Source: Massilia sp. 9I
Lineage (GTDB): Bacteria; Pseudomonadota; Gammaproteobacteria; Burkholderiales; Burkholderiaceae_D
Length of the DNA: 64,000 bases
Direction: 5' to 3'
Assembly (NCBI RefSeq): GCF_902506415.1
Contig: NZ_LR733275.1
Span: 4,249,856-4,313,855 of the forward strand
In this document: one piece after another, positions 36,291 to 44,581 of the stretch
Position numbering within the stretch: position 1 is the first letter of the stretch
How the letters are laid out: each line of letters starts with the position of its first letter
The notes under the pieces: generated by a model
Databases searched by the model: none
What the model was told of the DNA's origin: nothing
What the model saw: only the letters and a program-made list of their open reading frames with translations
Translations under genes and position numbers: made by a program

Positions 36291-37442
36291 ATGGCAGGAC
36301 CATTGTCAGGAGTACGGGTCGTCGAGATGGTCGGCATCGGGCCTTGTCCCTTCGCCGCGATGATGCTCGCCGACATGGGCGCGGAAGTGATCCGCATCGA
36401 CCGCAAGGCCAAGCCGGGCGAGGACAATCCTTACCCGATGCTCGGCACGCGCCACGACGTGATGGCGCGCGGGCGCCGCTCGCTGGCGCTCGACCTGAAG
36501 AAACCGGCCGGGCGGGGGACCGCGCTGCGCCTGATCGAACAGGCCGACGTGCTGCTGGAAGGCTTCCGCCCCGGCGTGATGGAGCGCCTCGGCCTGGGGC
36601 CGGACGCCTGCCTGGAGCGCAACCCGAAGCTGGTCTATGGCCGCGTCACCGGCTGGGGCCAGACCGGACCGCTGGCGCAGGCGGCGGGACACGACATCAA
36701 CTACGTCGCCCTGTCCGGCATGCTGTACTCGATGGGCCGCGCCGACAGTCCGCCGCCACCGCCGCTGAACCTGGTGGGCGACTTCGGCGCCGGCGGCATG
36801 ATGCTGGCCTTCGGCGCCGTCTGCGCGGTGCTGGAAGCGCGCAAGTCGGGCAAGGGCCAGGTGGTCGACACCGCCATGACGGAAGGCGCGGCGCTGCTCG
36901 GCTCGATGATGTACGGCCTGCGCGCGTTCGGTGCCTGGAGCGGCCAGCGCGAAGGCAACCTGCTCGATGGCGGCGCGCCCTTCTACGACACCTACGCCTG
37001 CCAGGACGGCAAGTTCATCTCGATCGGCGCCATCGAGCCGCAGTTCTTCGCCACCCTGCTCAAGCTGACGGGGCAGGACGATCCCTTGTTCACCAAGCGC
37101 TGGAACAAGTCGCACTGGCCCGAGCTAAAGGAGCGCTTCGCCGCGCTGTTCGCCACCCGCACGCGCGACGACTGGTGCCGCCTGCTGGAAGGCACCGAGG
37201 TCTGCTTCGCACCGGTGCTCGACCTGGAGGAAGCGCCGCGCCATCCGCACAATGCGGCGCGCCATGCCTTCGTCGACATCGACGGCGTGACCCAGCCCGC
37301 GCCCGCGCCGCGCTTTTCCCGCACGGCGCCGCCCACGCCCGCGGCGCCCGCCAGCGCTGGGGAGCACAGCGACGCCATTCTGGCCGATTGGGGCTTTACC
37401 CAGCAGTCAATCGAAGCGCTGAGAAAAGGCGAAGTCATTTAG
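36291..37442 (+). CDS. CaiB/BaiF CoA-transferase family, alpha-methylacyl-CoA racemase-like
   Basis: Family III CoA-transferase fold, 383 aa, closest to alpha-methylacyl-CoA racemase. [15 protein letters not shown] and [17 protein letters not shown] are typical. The racemase catalytic set is visible: His in [15 protein letters not shown], Asp in [11 protein letters not shown] and Glu in [10 protein letters not shown]. It would interconvert 2R- and 2S-methylacyl-CoA so that the S form can enter beta-oxidation. Downstream of the dehydrogenase by 22 bases with GGAGAGA before the ATG. Its stop is followed at once by REP-like element B1. Confidence 0.9.
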   Translation: MAGPLSGVRVVEMVGIGPCPFAAMMLADMGAEVIRIDRKAKPGEDNPYPMLGTRHDVMARGRRSLALDLKKPAGRGTALRLIEQADVLLEGFRPGVMERLGLGPDACLERNPKLVYGRVTGWGQTGPLAQAAGHDINYVALSGMLYSMGRADSPPPPPLNLVGDFGAGGMMLAFGAVCAVLEARKSGKGQVVDTAMTEGAALLGSMMYGLRAFGAWSGQREGNLLDGGAPFYDTYACQDGKFISIGAIEPQFFATLLKLTGQDDPLFTKRWNKSHWPELKERFAALFATRTRDDWCRLLEGTEVCFAPVLDLEEAPRHPHNAARHAFVDIDGVTQPAPAPRFSRTAPPTPAAPASAGEHSDAILADWGFTQQSIEALRKGEVI

Positions 37443-37446
37443 CATT

Positions 37447-37500
37447 GTAGGGTGGGCGGGGTCAGTGAGGACAATGGCCTCACTGACGAACGCCCACGCG
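37447..37500. repeat. Palindromic REP-like element, copy B1
   Basis: TAGGGTGGGCGGG at the left and CGCCCACGCG at the right; outer arms GTGGGCG / CGCCCAC and a perfect 10-bp inner stem GTCAGTGAGG (37461-37470) / CCTCACTGAC (37478-37487). Same ends as copy A, in the same orientation. It probably also ends the racemase operon transcript. Confidence 0.75.
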
Positions 37501-37552
37501 GTCAACCAGCAGCAAGATCATCGGGCTGCGTAATGCATCGTTTGACTATCAC

Positions 37553-37582
37553 CGCGTGGGCGGGAAACCCGCCCACCCTACG
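37553..37582. repeat. Palindromic REP-like element, copy B2 (inverted)
   Basis: Reads CGCGTGGGCGGG AAA CCCGCCCACCCTACG, a perfect 9-bp hairpin, in opposite orientation to copy B1. The two form an inverted pair 52 bases apart. The right edge ends six bases before the DUF445 start codon, and the ribosome site CGGAG abuts it. Confidence 0.75.
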
Positions 37583-37588
37583 GAGCCT

Positions 37589-38854
37589 ATGACGAAGGAA
37601 GCCGAACTGCGGCGATCGAAACTGCTCGCGCTCGCGTTTTTCGCGGGCGCGGCTTCGCTGTTCGTGCTGACCCTGTTCCTGCCGCAGAACTGGTGGACCG
37701 GCCTGCTGCGCGCCTTTTCCGAAGCCGCCATGGTCGGGGCGCTGGCCGACTGGTTCGCCGTGGTGGCCCTGTTCCGGCGCGTGCCGATCCCGATCGTTTC
37801 GCGCCATACCGAGATCATCCCCAAGAACAAGGAGCGCATCGCCGACAACCTGGCGCGCTTCGTGCACGAGAAGTTCCTCGACACCGAATCCATCGTCCGC
37901 CTGATCCAGCGCCACGACCCGGTGCAGAAGGTGGCCGACTGGCTCATCAAGCCGGCCAATACCGAGCTGCTGGGACAGCACCTGGTGCGGGTCGGCGCCT
38001 GGATGCTCGACTTCATCGAGGACAGCGCGGTGCAGGGCTTCATCCGGCGCGCGGTGCATGCGATGGTGAACAGCGTCGACCTGTCGAAGTCGGCCGGCAC
38101 CATCCTCGAGAGCCTGACGCGCGACGGGCGCCACCAGGAACTGCTCAACGAAGGCATCACCCAGCTGGCGCACCTGCTCGACAACCTGGAGACCCAGGCC
38201 ACCATCTCGCAGGGCATCGTCGACTGGCTCAAGGAGGACTACGCCTTCATCGAGCGCATGTTGCCCTCGGAGCTTATCGGCCGCAAGGGCGCCGACCTGG
38301 CGGTGCGCCTCGCCTCGGGCATCCTCAACAAGGTGGCGGCCGACCCGCATCATCCGCTGCGCCAGCGCTTCGATGCCTTCACCCAGGACTTCATCGAGCG
38401 GCTCAAGGCCGATCCCTCCTTTGCGGCGAAGGCCGACGAGGTCAAGGCCTATTTGCTGGGCGACGAGACCCTCAACAGCTACCTGGCCACGCTGTGGGAG
38501 GAACTCAAAGGCTGGCTCAAAACGGATCTGCACAGCGAGGATTCGAACCTGCGCCGGCGCCTGGTGGCCACCGGGGCCTGGGTCGGCAAGGTGCTGGCCG
38601 AGGATCCGCAGCTGCGCGCCTCGCTGAGCGAGAACCTAGAATCGGCCGCGCGCGGCATCGCACCCGAATTCGCCGGCTTCCTGACCCGCCATATCGCCGA
38701 CACGGTGAAGCAGTGGGACGATCGGGAGATGTCCGAGCAGATCGAACTCAACATCGGCAAGGACTTGCAGTACATTCGCATCAACGGCACCATCGTCGGT
38801 GGCCTCATCGGCGTAACCCTGTATCTGCTGTCGCAGGCGCCCGCGCTGTTTTGA
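37589..38854 (+). CDS. DUF445 domain-containing membrane protein (YjiN-like)
   Basis: DUF445 family protein of 421 aa. It has an N-terminal helix (LLALAFFAGAASLFVLTLFLP), the conserved WTGLLRAFSEAAMVGALADWFAVVALFR, RRVPIPIVSRHTEIIPKNKERIADNLARFV, and a C-terminal helix (GGLIGVTLYLLSQAPALF). The long middle is helical and probably spans the periplasm or cytosol as a rod. The family role is unknown. The ATG at 37589 (MTKEAELRR) lies directly behind REP-like element B2, so the leader is largely repeat-derived. Confidence 0.85.
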   Translation: MTKEAELRRSKLLALAFFAGAASLFVLTLFLPQNWWTGLLRAFSEAAMVGALADWFAVVALFRRVPIPIVSRHTEIIPKNKERIADNLARFVHEKFLDTESIVRLIQRHDPVQKVADWLIKPANTELLGQHLVRVGAWMLDFIEDSAVQGFIRRAVHAMVNSVDLSKSAGTILESLTRDGRHQELLNEGITQLAHLLDNLETQATISQGIVDWLKEDYAFIERMLPSELIGRKGADLAVRLASGILNKVAADPHHPLRQRFDAFTQDFIERLKADPSFAAKADEVKAYLLGDETLNSYLATLWEELKGWLKTDLHSEDSNLRRRLVATGAWVGKVLAEDPQLRASLSENLESAARGIAPEFAGFLTRHIADTVKQWDDREMSEQIELNIGKDLQYIRINGTIVGGLIGVTLYLLSQAPALF

Positions 38855-38884
38855 CCGATCGGTAAAAAATTGACTGGAGTCAGT

Positions 38885-39199
38885 ATGGAACAACTCACAC
38901 TGGATGCGTGGCTGGCGGCGAACCCGGAGGTCGAGCAGATTCCCGGGCGCGACCTGTTCATCATTGCGCGTTACCTGGTTCCGATCGACGCGACGCTGGC
39001 GCAGGGCTGCCTGGTGGCGGCCGGCATCCCTGCCGTGCTGGCTGACGCCCACCTGATGCAAGCTGACCTGCTGCTGGCGCCGGCGCTGGGCGGCGTGCGC
39101 ATCCTGGTGCCGTCCGACTACCTGCAGCAGGCGGGCGAGGTGCTGGAAGGCCTGGCGCGCGGCGACTACGCGCTCGACGAATCGTTTACGGATGAGTAG
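38885..39199 (+). CDS. DUF2007-like small protein
   Basis: Protein of 104 aa. LFIIARYLVPIDATLAQGCLVAAGIPAVLADAHLMQADLLLAPALGGVRILVPSDYLQQAGEVL matches the putative signal-transducing DUF2007 pattern (a ferredoxin-like fold of unknown role). It starts 30 bases after the DUF445 gene and is probably co-transcribed. The ATG at 38885 is preferred over an in-frame codon at 38870. Confidence 0.75.
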   Translation: MEQLTLDAWLAANPEVEQIPGRDLFIIARYLVPIDATLAQGCLVAAGIPAVLADAHLMQADLLLAPALGGVRILVPSDYLQQAGEVLEGLARGDYALDESFTDE

Positions 39200-39287
39200 A
39201 ACGTCGTTTTGCGTGAGATACCGAACGTTACGTGGGCGGCCGGGAGCGTAGCCTGACGGTGTGAGCTAACACTATAGGAGAATCATC

Positions 39288-39446
39288 ATGCCTCAAGGTG
39301 ATAAGTCGTCCTACACGGACAAGCAGAAGCGCCAGGTCAAGCACATCGAGGAAGGCTACGAGAAGAAGGGCGTCGGCAAGAAGGAAGCCGAGCGGCGCGC
39401 CTGGGCCACCGAGAACAAGATCTCTGGTGGCGGCAAGAAGCATTGA
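39288..39446 (+). CDS. Small conserved basic protein (52 aa)
   Basis: Short gene of 52 aa starting MPQGDKSSYTDKQKRQVKHI, with EKKGVGKKEAERRAWATENKISGGGKKH at the end. Similar tiny hydrophilic proteins are frequent in proteobacteria and are sometimes labelled plasmid stabilization protein without evidence. A strong TAGGAG ribosome site lies 8 bases before the ATG. Composition (Lys/Glu-rich, Gly-rich tail) suggests a disordered or stress-related protein. It ends just before a bidirectional terminator shared with the tRNA-Met genes. Confidence 0.8.
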   Translation: MPQGDKSSYTDKQKRQVKHIEEGYEKKGVGKKEAERRAWATENKISGGGKKH

Positions 39447-39464
39447 CACGCAGATTCTGCAAAA

Positions 39465-39496
39465 AAACGGCCCGGTTCGCGAGAACCGGGCCGTTT
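39465..39496. terminator. Bidirectional terminator between small gene and tRNA-Met genes
   Basis: Long perfect stem, core GGCCCGGTTC (39469-39478) / GAACCGGGCC (39483-39492) with loop GCGA and flanking A/T pairs. The minus-strand transcript ends in a run of seven U (A run 39461-39467 on +), so it mainly terminates the tRNA transcript; it can also serve the + strand gene. Confidence 0.9.
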
Positions 39497-39502
39497 CCGT
39501 TG

Positions 39503-39579
39503 TGGTGGTGATAGGTGGACTTGAACCACCGACCCCAGCATTATGAGTGCTGTGCTCTAACCAGCTGAGCTATATCACC
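39503..39579 (-). tRNA. tRNA-Met (anticodon CAU), distal copy
   Basis: 77-nt cloverleaf with encoded CCA: acceptor GGTGATA / TATCACC, D-arm AGCTCAGCTGGTTAGAGC, anticodon stem CAGCA / TGCTG with loop CTCATAA (CAT), T-arm GGTGGTTCAAGTCCACC. Acceptor begins with a G-C pair, so it is the elongator form. It differs from the neighbouring copy by one D-loop base. Confidence 0.97.
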
Positions 39580-39638
39580 GAAAGGGCTAAAACAAAATGG
39601 CCTGACTGCGAGAGCCAAGCCATCCGTTTGGAATTCTG

Positions 39639-39715
39639 TGGTGGTGATAGGTGGACTTGAACCACCGACCCCAGCATTATGAGTGCTGTGCTCTAACCAA
39701 CTGAGCTATATCACC
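39639..39715 (-). tRNA. tRNA-Met (anticodon CAU), proximal copy
   Basis: 77-nt elongator tRNA-Met with encoded CCA, same stems and CTCATAA anticodon loop as the copy 59 bases downstream in the transcript. The D-arm reads CAGTTGG instead of CAGCTGG. First of the tandem pair on the minus strand; both likely come from one transcript ending at the hairpin at 39465-39496. Confidence 0.97.
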
Positions 39716-39797
39716 GCAACGGCAGGCATTATCGGGGCCAGCGCGTCGCCTGTCAAGGCTGGACGCCGATCCGATGCGCAAAAATCTTGTGCCGATG

Positions 39798-40754
39798 TCA
39801 TTTTTCCAACTGAGCCAGCCGCGTCACCAGCTCGCCCGTCGGGTCCGGACCGAGGCAGTCTATCACGATCCGCTCCGGCATCGCGCGCAGCCAGGTGATC
39901 TGGCGTTTGGCCAGCTGGCGCGTGGCGATGATGCCCAGTTCGCGCAGCTCGGCGCGGTCGATCTTGCCGTCCAGGTAGTCCCAGGTCTGGCGGTAGCCGA
40001 CGCAGCGGATCGAGGGCAGGCTCGGGGACAGATCGCCACGGGCACGCAGGCGCGCCACTTCCGCCACCAGGCCCTCGTCGTCGCGCTCGCCCAGCATCTG
40101 GTCGAAGCGCAGCGCGATGCGTCGATGCAGTACCGCGCGGTCGGACGGTTCCAGTGCGAACGAGATCAGGTCGAAGGGCAGCTCGGGCTTTTCGCGTTTG
40201 CCCAGCAGTTCCGACATCGGCTTGCCGGTCAGCTGGATGATCTCGAGCGCGCGGTTGATGCGCTGGGCGTCGTTCGGTTTCAGGCGCTCGGCGGTGACCG
40301 GGTCGAGCGTCGCCAGCCGCGCATGCATGCCGGGCCAGCCGATCTGCGCGGCTTGCGCGTCGATCTGCGCGCGCACTGCGGGATCCGCGGTCGGCAGCTC
40401 GTCCAGGCTGTCGGTCAGCCCCTTGAAGTACATCATCGTGCCGCCCACCAGCAGCGGCAGTGCGCCGCGCTCGCTGATCTCGCCCACCAGGCGGATCGCA
40501 TCCTCGCGGAACTGCATCACCGAATAGGCTTCCAACGGGTCGATGATGTCGATCAGGTGGTGCGGCACGCTCGCCAGTTCTTCCGCGCTCGGTTTCGCGG
40601 TGCCGATGTCCATGCCGCGGTAGATCAGGGCCGAATCGACCGAGATGATCTCGACCGGGCGGGTCTTGGCGATCGCCAGCGCGGCCGCGGTCTTGCCGGA
40701 CGCGGTCGGGCCCATGATGGCCACGGCCATCGGCTTCTTGCTACGTTTGTCCAT
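39798..40754 (-). CDS. miaA: tRNA dimethylallyltransferase
   Basis: MiaA of 318 aa, adding a dimethylallyl group to A37 of tRNAs reading UNN codons; MiaB then methylthiolates it. P-loop [15 protein letters not shown], substrate Asp in [39 protein letters not shown] and the tRNA-binding [15 protein letters not shown] are all present. The ATG overlaps the mutL stop by one base; 25 upstream in-frame residues belong to mutL. mutL-miaA is a classic pair. Confidence 0.97.
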   Translation of the reverse strand: MDKRSKKPMAVAIMGPTASGKTAAALAIAKTRPVEIISVDSALIYRGMDIGTAKPSAEELASVPHHLIDIIDPLEAYSVMQFREDAIRLVGEISERGALPLLVGGTMMYFKGLTDSLDELPTADPAVRAQIDAQAAQIGWPGMHARLATLDPVTAERLKPNDAQRINRALEIIQLTGKPMSELLGKREKPELPFDLISFALEPSDRAVLHRRIALRFDQMLGERDDEGLVAEVARLRARGDLSPSLPSIRCVGYRQTWDYLDGKIDRAELRELGIIATRQLAKRQITWLRAMPERIVIDCLGPDPTGELVTRLAQLEK

Positions 40755-42658
40755 CACTGGCCGCGCAGGAAGAGTTTGTCGAGCGCGGCGATCTCGAGCT
40801 GCACCCAGGTCGGGCGGCCGTGGTTGCACTGGTCGGAGCGTTCGGTGATTTCCATCTGGCGCAGCAGCGCGTTCATCTCCTGGGTGGAGAGGATGCGGTT
40901 GGCGCGCACCGCCGTGTGGCAGGCGAGGGTGCCGAGCAGCTCGTTGCGGCGCTCGATCAGCACGCGCGAGCCGCCGTATTCGCGCACGTCGCGCAGCACG
41001 TCGCGCGCCAAGGTCTGCGCGTCGGCGTTCTTCAGCAGGGTCGGCACGGTGCGCACGGCGAGGGTGGTCGGCGACAGCGCGGCGATGTCGAAGCCGAGCG
41101 TCTTCAGGGTCTCCTGGTGGTCCTGCGCGGTCGCCACCTCGACGGCGTCGGCGTAGAAGGTCACCGGGATCAAGAGCTGCTGCACCTGCAGTTCTTCACC
41201 CTCGGCGCGGGCGTCGAGCGCGTTCTTGATCTGCTCGTACAGGATGCGCTCGTGCGCGGCATGCATGTCGACCAGCACCAGGCCCTTGGTGTTCTGGGCC
41301 AGGATGTAGATGCCGTGCAGCTGGGCCAGCGCGAAGCCGAGCGGGAAGTCGTCGTTCGAGAGCGGACGGTCCGATGCGGACAGCGGCACGCCCACCGGGG
41401 CCGCGGCCCTGGCCGGCGCGTCCGCTGCGAACAGCGCGCCATAGGCTTCGGTCGTCTGGGCCACGCCGCCATTCGACGGCTGCGGACGCGCATCGTCCCA
41501 GCGGCTGCCCGGCGCGAACGGCGAGGGCGAGAAGCTCGGCGCCAGCTGCGAGCCGAACGAGGTCTGCTCATGCGGACGCGGCGCCCACACCGGGGTACCG
41601 GATGGCCGCACCTCGGCGGCCGAAATCGGCGCCGGCGCGCTGCCATGCGCAGTAGCCGAGGTCTGCGCCAGCGCGCGCTGCACCGCGTGGAACACGAACT
41701 GGTGCACCGCGCGGCCGTCGCGGAAGCGCACCTCGATCTTCGAGGGGTGGACGTTGACGTCGACCAGGGCCGGATCGAGATCGAGCGACAGCACGTAGCA
41801 GGGGAAGCGGTCACCGTGCAGCACGTCCTGGTAAGCCGCGCGCACTGCGTGCACCAGCAGCTTGTCGCGCACGAAACGGCCGTTCACGTAGAAGAACTGG
41901 CCGTCGGCGCGCGCCTTGGAGGCGGTCGGCAGGCCGACGTAGCCGTGCAGGCGCAGCGGGCCGGCCGCTTCGTCCAGCGCCAGGCGCGCTTCGGCGAACT
42001 CGCTGCCGAGGATCTGGCTGCTGCGCTTGGCCGCTTCGCTCACGTTCCAGTGGTCGATGGTGCGGCCGTTGTGGGTCAGGCTGAACGACACGTCCGGGCG
42101 CGACAGCGCGATGCGGCGCACCACTTCGGCGCAATGGCCGTATTCGGTCTGCTCGGATTTCAGGAACTTGCGGCGCGCCGGGGTGTTGAAGTACAGGTCC
42201 TGCACGTCGATGGTGGTGCCGAAGGCGCCGGACGAGGGCGCCACCGTGCCTTCGTGCGAGCCGACGATTTCATAGGCGTGGGCGGCGTTCGGCGTGCGCG
42301 AGGTGATGCGTACCGCGGCCACCGAGGCGATCGAGGCCAGCGCTTCGCCGCGAAAGCCGAGCGTGCCGACGTTTTCCAGGTCGTGCAGCGAGGCGATCTT
42401 GGAGGTGGCGTGGCGCGCCAGGGCCAGTGGCAGCTGTTCCGGCTCGATGCCGCGCCCGTTGTCGGTGATGGCGATGCGCTTGACGCCGCCTTCTTCCAGG
42501 CGCACGGTGATCTGGGTCGCGCCCGCGTCGAGTGCGTTTTCCAGCAGTTCCTTGACCACGGCGGAAGGCCGCTCGACGACCTCGCCGGCGGCAATCTGGG
42601 AGATCAGCTGGTCGGGGAGCTGCTGGATGGGGCGGTGAGTGGGGACGGGCGCGTTCAT
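40754..42658 (-). CDS. mutL: DNA mismatch repair protein MutL
   Basis: MutL of 634 aa. The GHKL ATPase N-terminus has [37 protein letters not shown] and [15 protein letters not shown] Pro/Ala-rich linker spans about residues 340-440. The C-terminal domain contains [12 protein letters not shown] (around residue 464), matching the DxHA(x)2E(x)4E endonuclease motif of MutL proteins from bacteria lacking MutH; whether it is active is inference. The ATG giving [10 protein letters not shown] is used; more upstream in-frame codons are non-family-like. It shares the transcript with miaA. Confidence 0.95.
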   Translation of the reverse strand: MNAPVPTHRPIQQLPDQLISQIAAGEVVERPSAVVKELLENALDAGATQITVRLEEGGVKRIAITDNGRGIEPEQLPLALARHATSKIASLHDLENVGTLGFRGEALASIASVAAVRITSRTPNAAHAYEIVGSHEGTVAPSSGAFGTTIDVQDLYFNTPARRKFLKSEQTEYGHCAEVVRRIALSRPDVSFSLTHNGRTIDHWNVSEAAKRSSQILGSEFAEARLALDEAAGPLRLHGYVGLPTASKARADGQFFYVNGRFVRDKLLVHAVRAAYQDVLHGDRFPCYVLSLDLDPALVDVNVHPSKIEVRFRDGRAVHQFVFHAVQRALAQTSATAHGSAPAPISAAEVRPSGTPVWAPRPHEQTSFGSQLAPSFSPSPFAPGSRWDDARPQPSNGGVAQTTEAYGALFAADAPARAAAPVGVPLSASDRPLSNDDFPLGFALAQLHGIYILAQNTKGLVLVDMHAAHERILYEQIKNALDARAEGEELQVQQLLIPVTFYADAVEVATAQDHQETLKTLGFDIAALSPTTLAVRTVPTLLKNADAQTLARDVLRDVREYGGSRVLIERRNELLGTLACHTAVRANRILSTQEMNALLRQMEITERSDQCNHGRPTWVQLEIAALDKLFLRGQ

Positions 42659-42704
42659 GCGGCAAATTATAGTTGACGGCGTGCGCCCGGGCCCTTCCAC
42701 CGTC

Positions 42705-43637
42705 TCATTTTTGTTCGCGCACCGGGATCGTGGCGCCGCACAAGTCGATCTTGCCGGGCGAGACCTTGTTCCACGGGCCGCCGCGGTGGCGCTGGGCATC
42801 GACCACGGCCTGGTAGGTCGCGCTGTCGGTGCGCATCACTTCGAACTTGTTGCGCTCGGCTTCCGGCACGTCGGCCGCCATGCGCACCAGCTTGATCGGC
42901 GTGCGCTGTTCCGGCTGCTCGTAGTCGTAGAAGCCCAGGGCTCCGGTGCCGCGCGGCTGCACCGACAGCAGCGGCATGCCGACCACGACCCGGCCGACCA
43001 CCGTGATGTTGCGGTCCAGTGCGCGCGGCGCGTGGCCGATCACCGTGTAGAGCTGGGAGCCATTGCCGGTGTCGGCGCCGGTATCGCGCGCCACCCCGAT
43101 CATCGTGGGGCAGTGCACCAGCCAGGCCTGGCCGGTGGCCGGGTCGCGCGCGGCCGGGAAGCCGTTCACGTGGCCGACCTGGGGCGCATACACGTCGCCA
43201 TCCTTCAGGCGGGTGAAGTTACCGACCGACTTGATCGGCGCCGTGAACTCGGCCTTCACGGTTTTGGCGGCCTGGAAGGGCTTCGGGTTCTCCTCGTCCG
43301 GGTCGCCCCACTGCACCACGAAGCCTTCCTGCGAGCGGATGATGAACAGGTTGTCGAAATACTTCTCGCGCACCAGCGCGCGGATGTTGGCGGCGGTATT
43401 CGGGGCGAAGTTCGGGGCCAGCTCGATGATGACGCGCCCGGTCGGCAGGTCCATGTACAGCGTGTTTTCGGGATCGAGCGGGCGCCAGTCGGCGGGCTTG
43501 GAGGCCTTGAGCACGTCGGCCACCGTCGGGCGGGGCGGCAGTTCCCTGGCGGCTTTGGCCGGCGCAGCCTGGGCACTGGTGGCGAGCAGGGCGAGGGCGG
43601 CCGCGGCAAGGCGAACGGCGGTGGTGGATGCGGTCAT
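42705..43637 (-). CDS. Exported cyclophilin-type peptidylprolyl isomerase
   Basis: Protein of 310 aa with a signal peptide ([15 protein letters not shown]) and a cyclophilin domain from about residue 58: [54 protein letters not shown]. The segment around [12 protein letters not shown] and the long insertions make it a divergent, large periplasmic type. The C-terminal 60 residues ([11 protein letters not shown]... to [10 protein letters not shown]) are not part of a standard cyclophilin. It probably folds envelope proteins. Single gene between mutL and dedA. Confidence 0.85.
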   Translation of the reverse strand: MTASTTAVRLAAAALALLATSAQAAPAKAARELPPRPTVADVLKASKPADWRPLDPENTLYMDLPTGRVIIELAPNFAPNTAANIRALVREKYFDNLFIIRSQEGFVVQWGDPDEENPKPFQAAKTVKAEFTAPIKSVGNFTRLKDGDVYAPQVGHVNGFPAARDPATGQAWLVHCPTMIGVARDTGADTGNGSQLYTVIGHAPRALDRNITVVGRVVVGMPLLSVQPRGTGALGFYDYEQPEQRTPIKLVRMAADVPEAERNKFEVMRTDSATYQAVVDAQRHRGGPWNKVSPGKIDLCGATIPVREQK

Positions 43638-43796
43638 GCAGTCTCCGGAAATGGTGGTTATCCGGTCGATTGTAATCCGGAATCTGGCCAGAACATAAAG
43701 TCATGGACCGCGAAAATATCCGCCGGAGGACTGCGCCTTCCAGTCTGCCGGGAGAGCGAGAGATGGTATGATGCGCCGCTACCTTTTAGGAAAATT

Positions 43797-44441
43797 ATGG
43801 ATCTGATGCAATTATTCGACATGGTGCTGCATGTCGATAAGACGCTGGGCACGCTGCTGGACCAGTACGGCACCTATGTCTACATCGTGCTGTTCGCAAT
43901 CGTGTTTTGCGAAACCGGCCTGGTGCTCCTGTTTTTCTTCCCTGGCGACACCCTGCTGTTCATTGCCGGCGCCTTTTGCGCCACCGGCCAGATGAACTAC
44001 CCGCTTCTGATGGCGCTGCTCATTACGGCGGCAGTGACGGGCAACACCCTGAATTACTACATCGGGCAGGCCATCGGCCACCGCGTGTTTACGCACAACT
44101 ACCGCTGGATCAACAAGGATGCGCTGCAGCGTACCCACGACTTCTTCGAGAAGCATGGCGGCAAGACCATCATCCTGGCCCGCTTCGTGCCGGTGGTGCG
44201 CACCTTTGCGCCCTTCGTGGCCGGCGTGTCGGAAATGACGCATGCGCGCTTCCAGATGTTCAACGTGACGGGCGCCGTGCTGTGGGTGGCCAGCCTGGTC
44301 ACCGCCGGTTTCTTCTTCGGTAACATCCCGATCATCAAGGACCACCTGACCGAGATCGTGCTGGTGGGCGTGTGCGCGGCGATCGTGCCGCTGGCGATCG
44401 GCGGGCTGTACAAGTTCGGCCGCCGCATGATTAGCAGATGA
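43797..44441 (+). CDS. DedA family membrane protein
   Basis: DedA/SNARE-associated family protein of 214 aa with about five hydrophobic segments. LLFFFPGDTLLFIAGAF, NTLNYYIGQAIGHRVF, FFEKHGGKTIILARFVPVVRTFAPFVAGVSEM (the conserved F/R-R motif) and NVTGAVLWVASLVTAGFFFG are typical. DedA proteins flip undecaprenyl phosphate or phospholipids and help maintain membrane potential. The ATG at 43797 follows TTTTAGGAAAATT. A hairpin terminator lies 44 bases after the stop. Confidence 0.92.
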   Translation: MDLMQLFDMVLHVDKTLGTLLDQYGTYVYIVLFAIVFCETGLVLLFFFPGDTLLFIAGAFCATGQMNYPLLMALLITAAVTGNTLNYYIGQAIGHRVFTHNYRWINKDALQRTHDFFEKHGGKTIILARFVPVVRTFAPFVAGVSEMTHARFQMFNVTGAVLWVASLVTAGFFFGNIPIIKDHLTEIVLVGVCAAIVPLAIGGLYKFGRRMISR

Positions 44442-44484
44442 GCGGCCGATAAGCATCCGATAACAGGTATTGGCATCCTGGCAG

Positions 44485-44505
44485 CGCCCCGAACTTTTCG
44501 GGGCG
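44485..44505 (+). terminator. Hairpin terminator downstream of dedA
   Basis: Perfect 9-bp stem CGCCCCGAA / TTCGGGGCG with loop CTT, followed by TTGTCGTTT. Lies between dedA and the carbonic anhydrase gene. Confidence 0.65.
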
Positions 44506-44581
44506 TTGTCGTTTCAGCGCACTCAAGTTTGGTGCTCTTATTGCCGATAAGCATGAGGACAGACTCATTTTCTGGATTCTC

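Noticed and set aside
39503-39715. Pair of near-identical 77-base direct repeats as a CRISPR fragment or attachment sites
   Set aside because: Each copy folds into a complete tRNA-Met cloverleaf; there are only two, and no integrase or cas gene is nearby.
42639-43796. Long in-frame extension upstream of dedA on the + strand
   Set aside because: It lies wholly antisense to the cyclophilin gene; DedA starts at 43797 with a family-typical N-terminus and a ribosome site.
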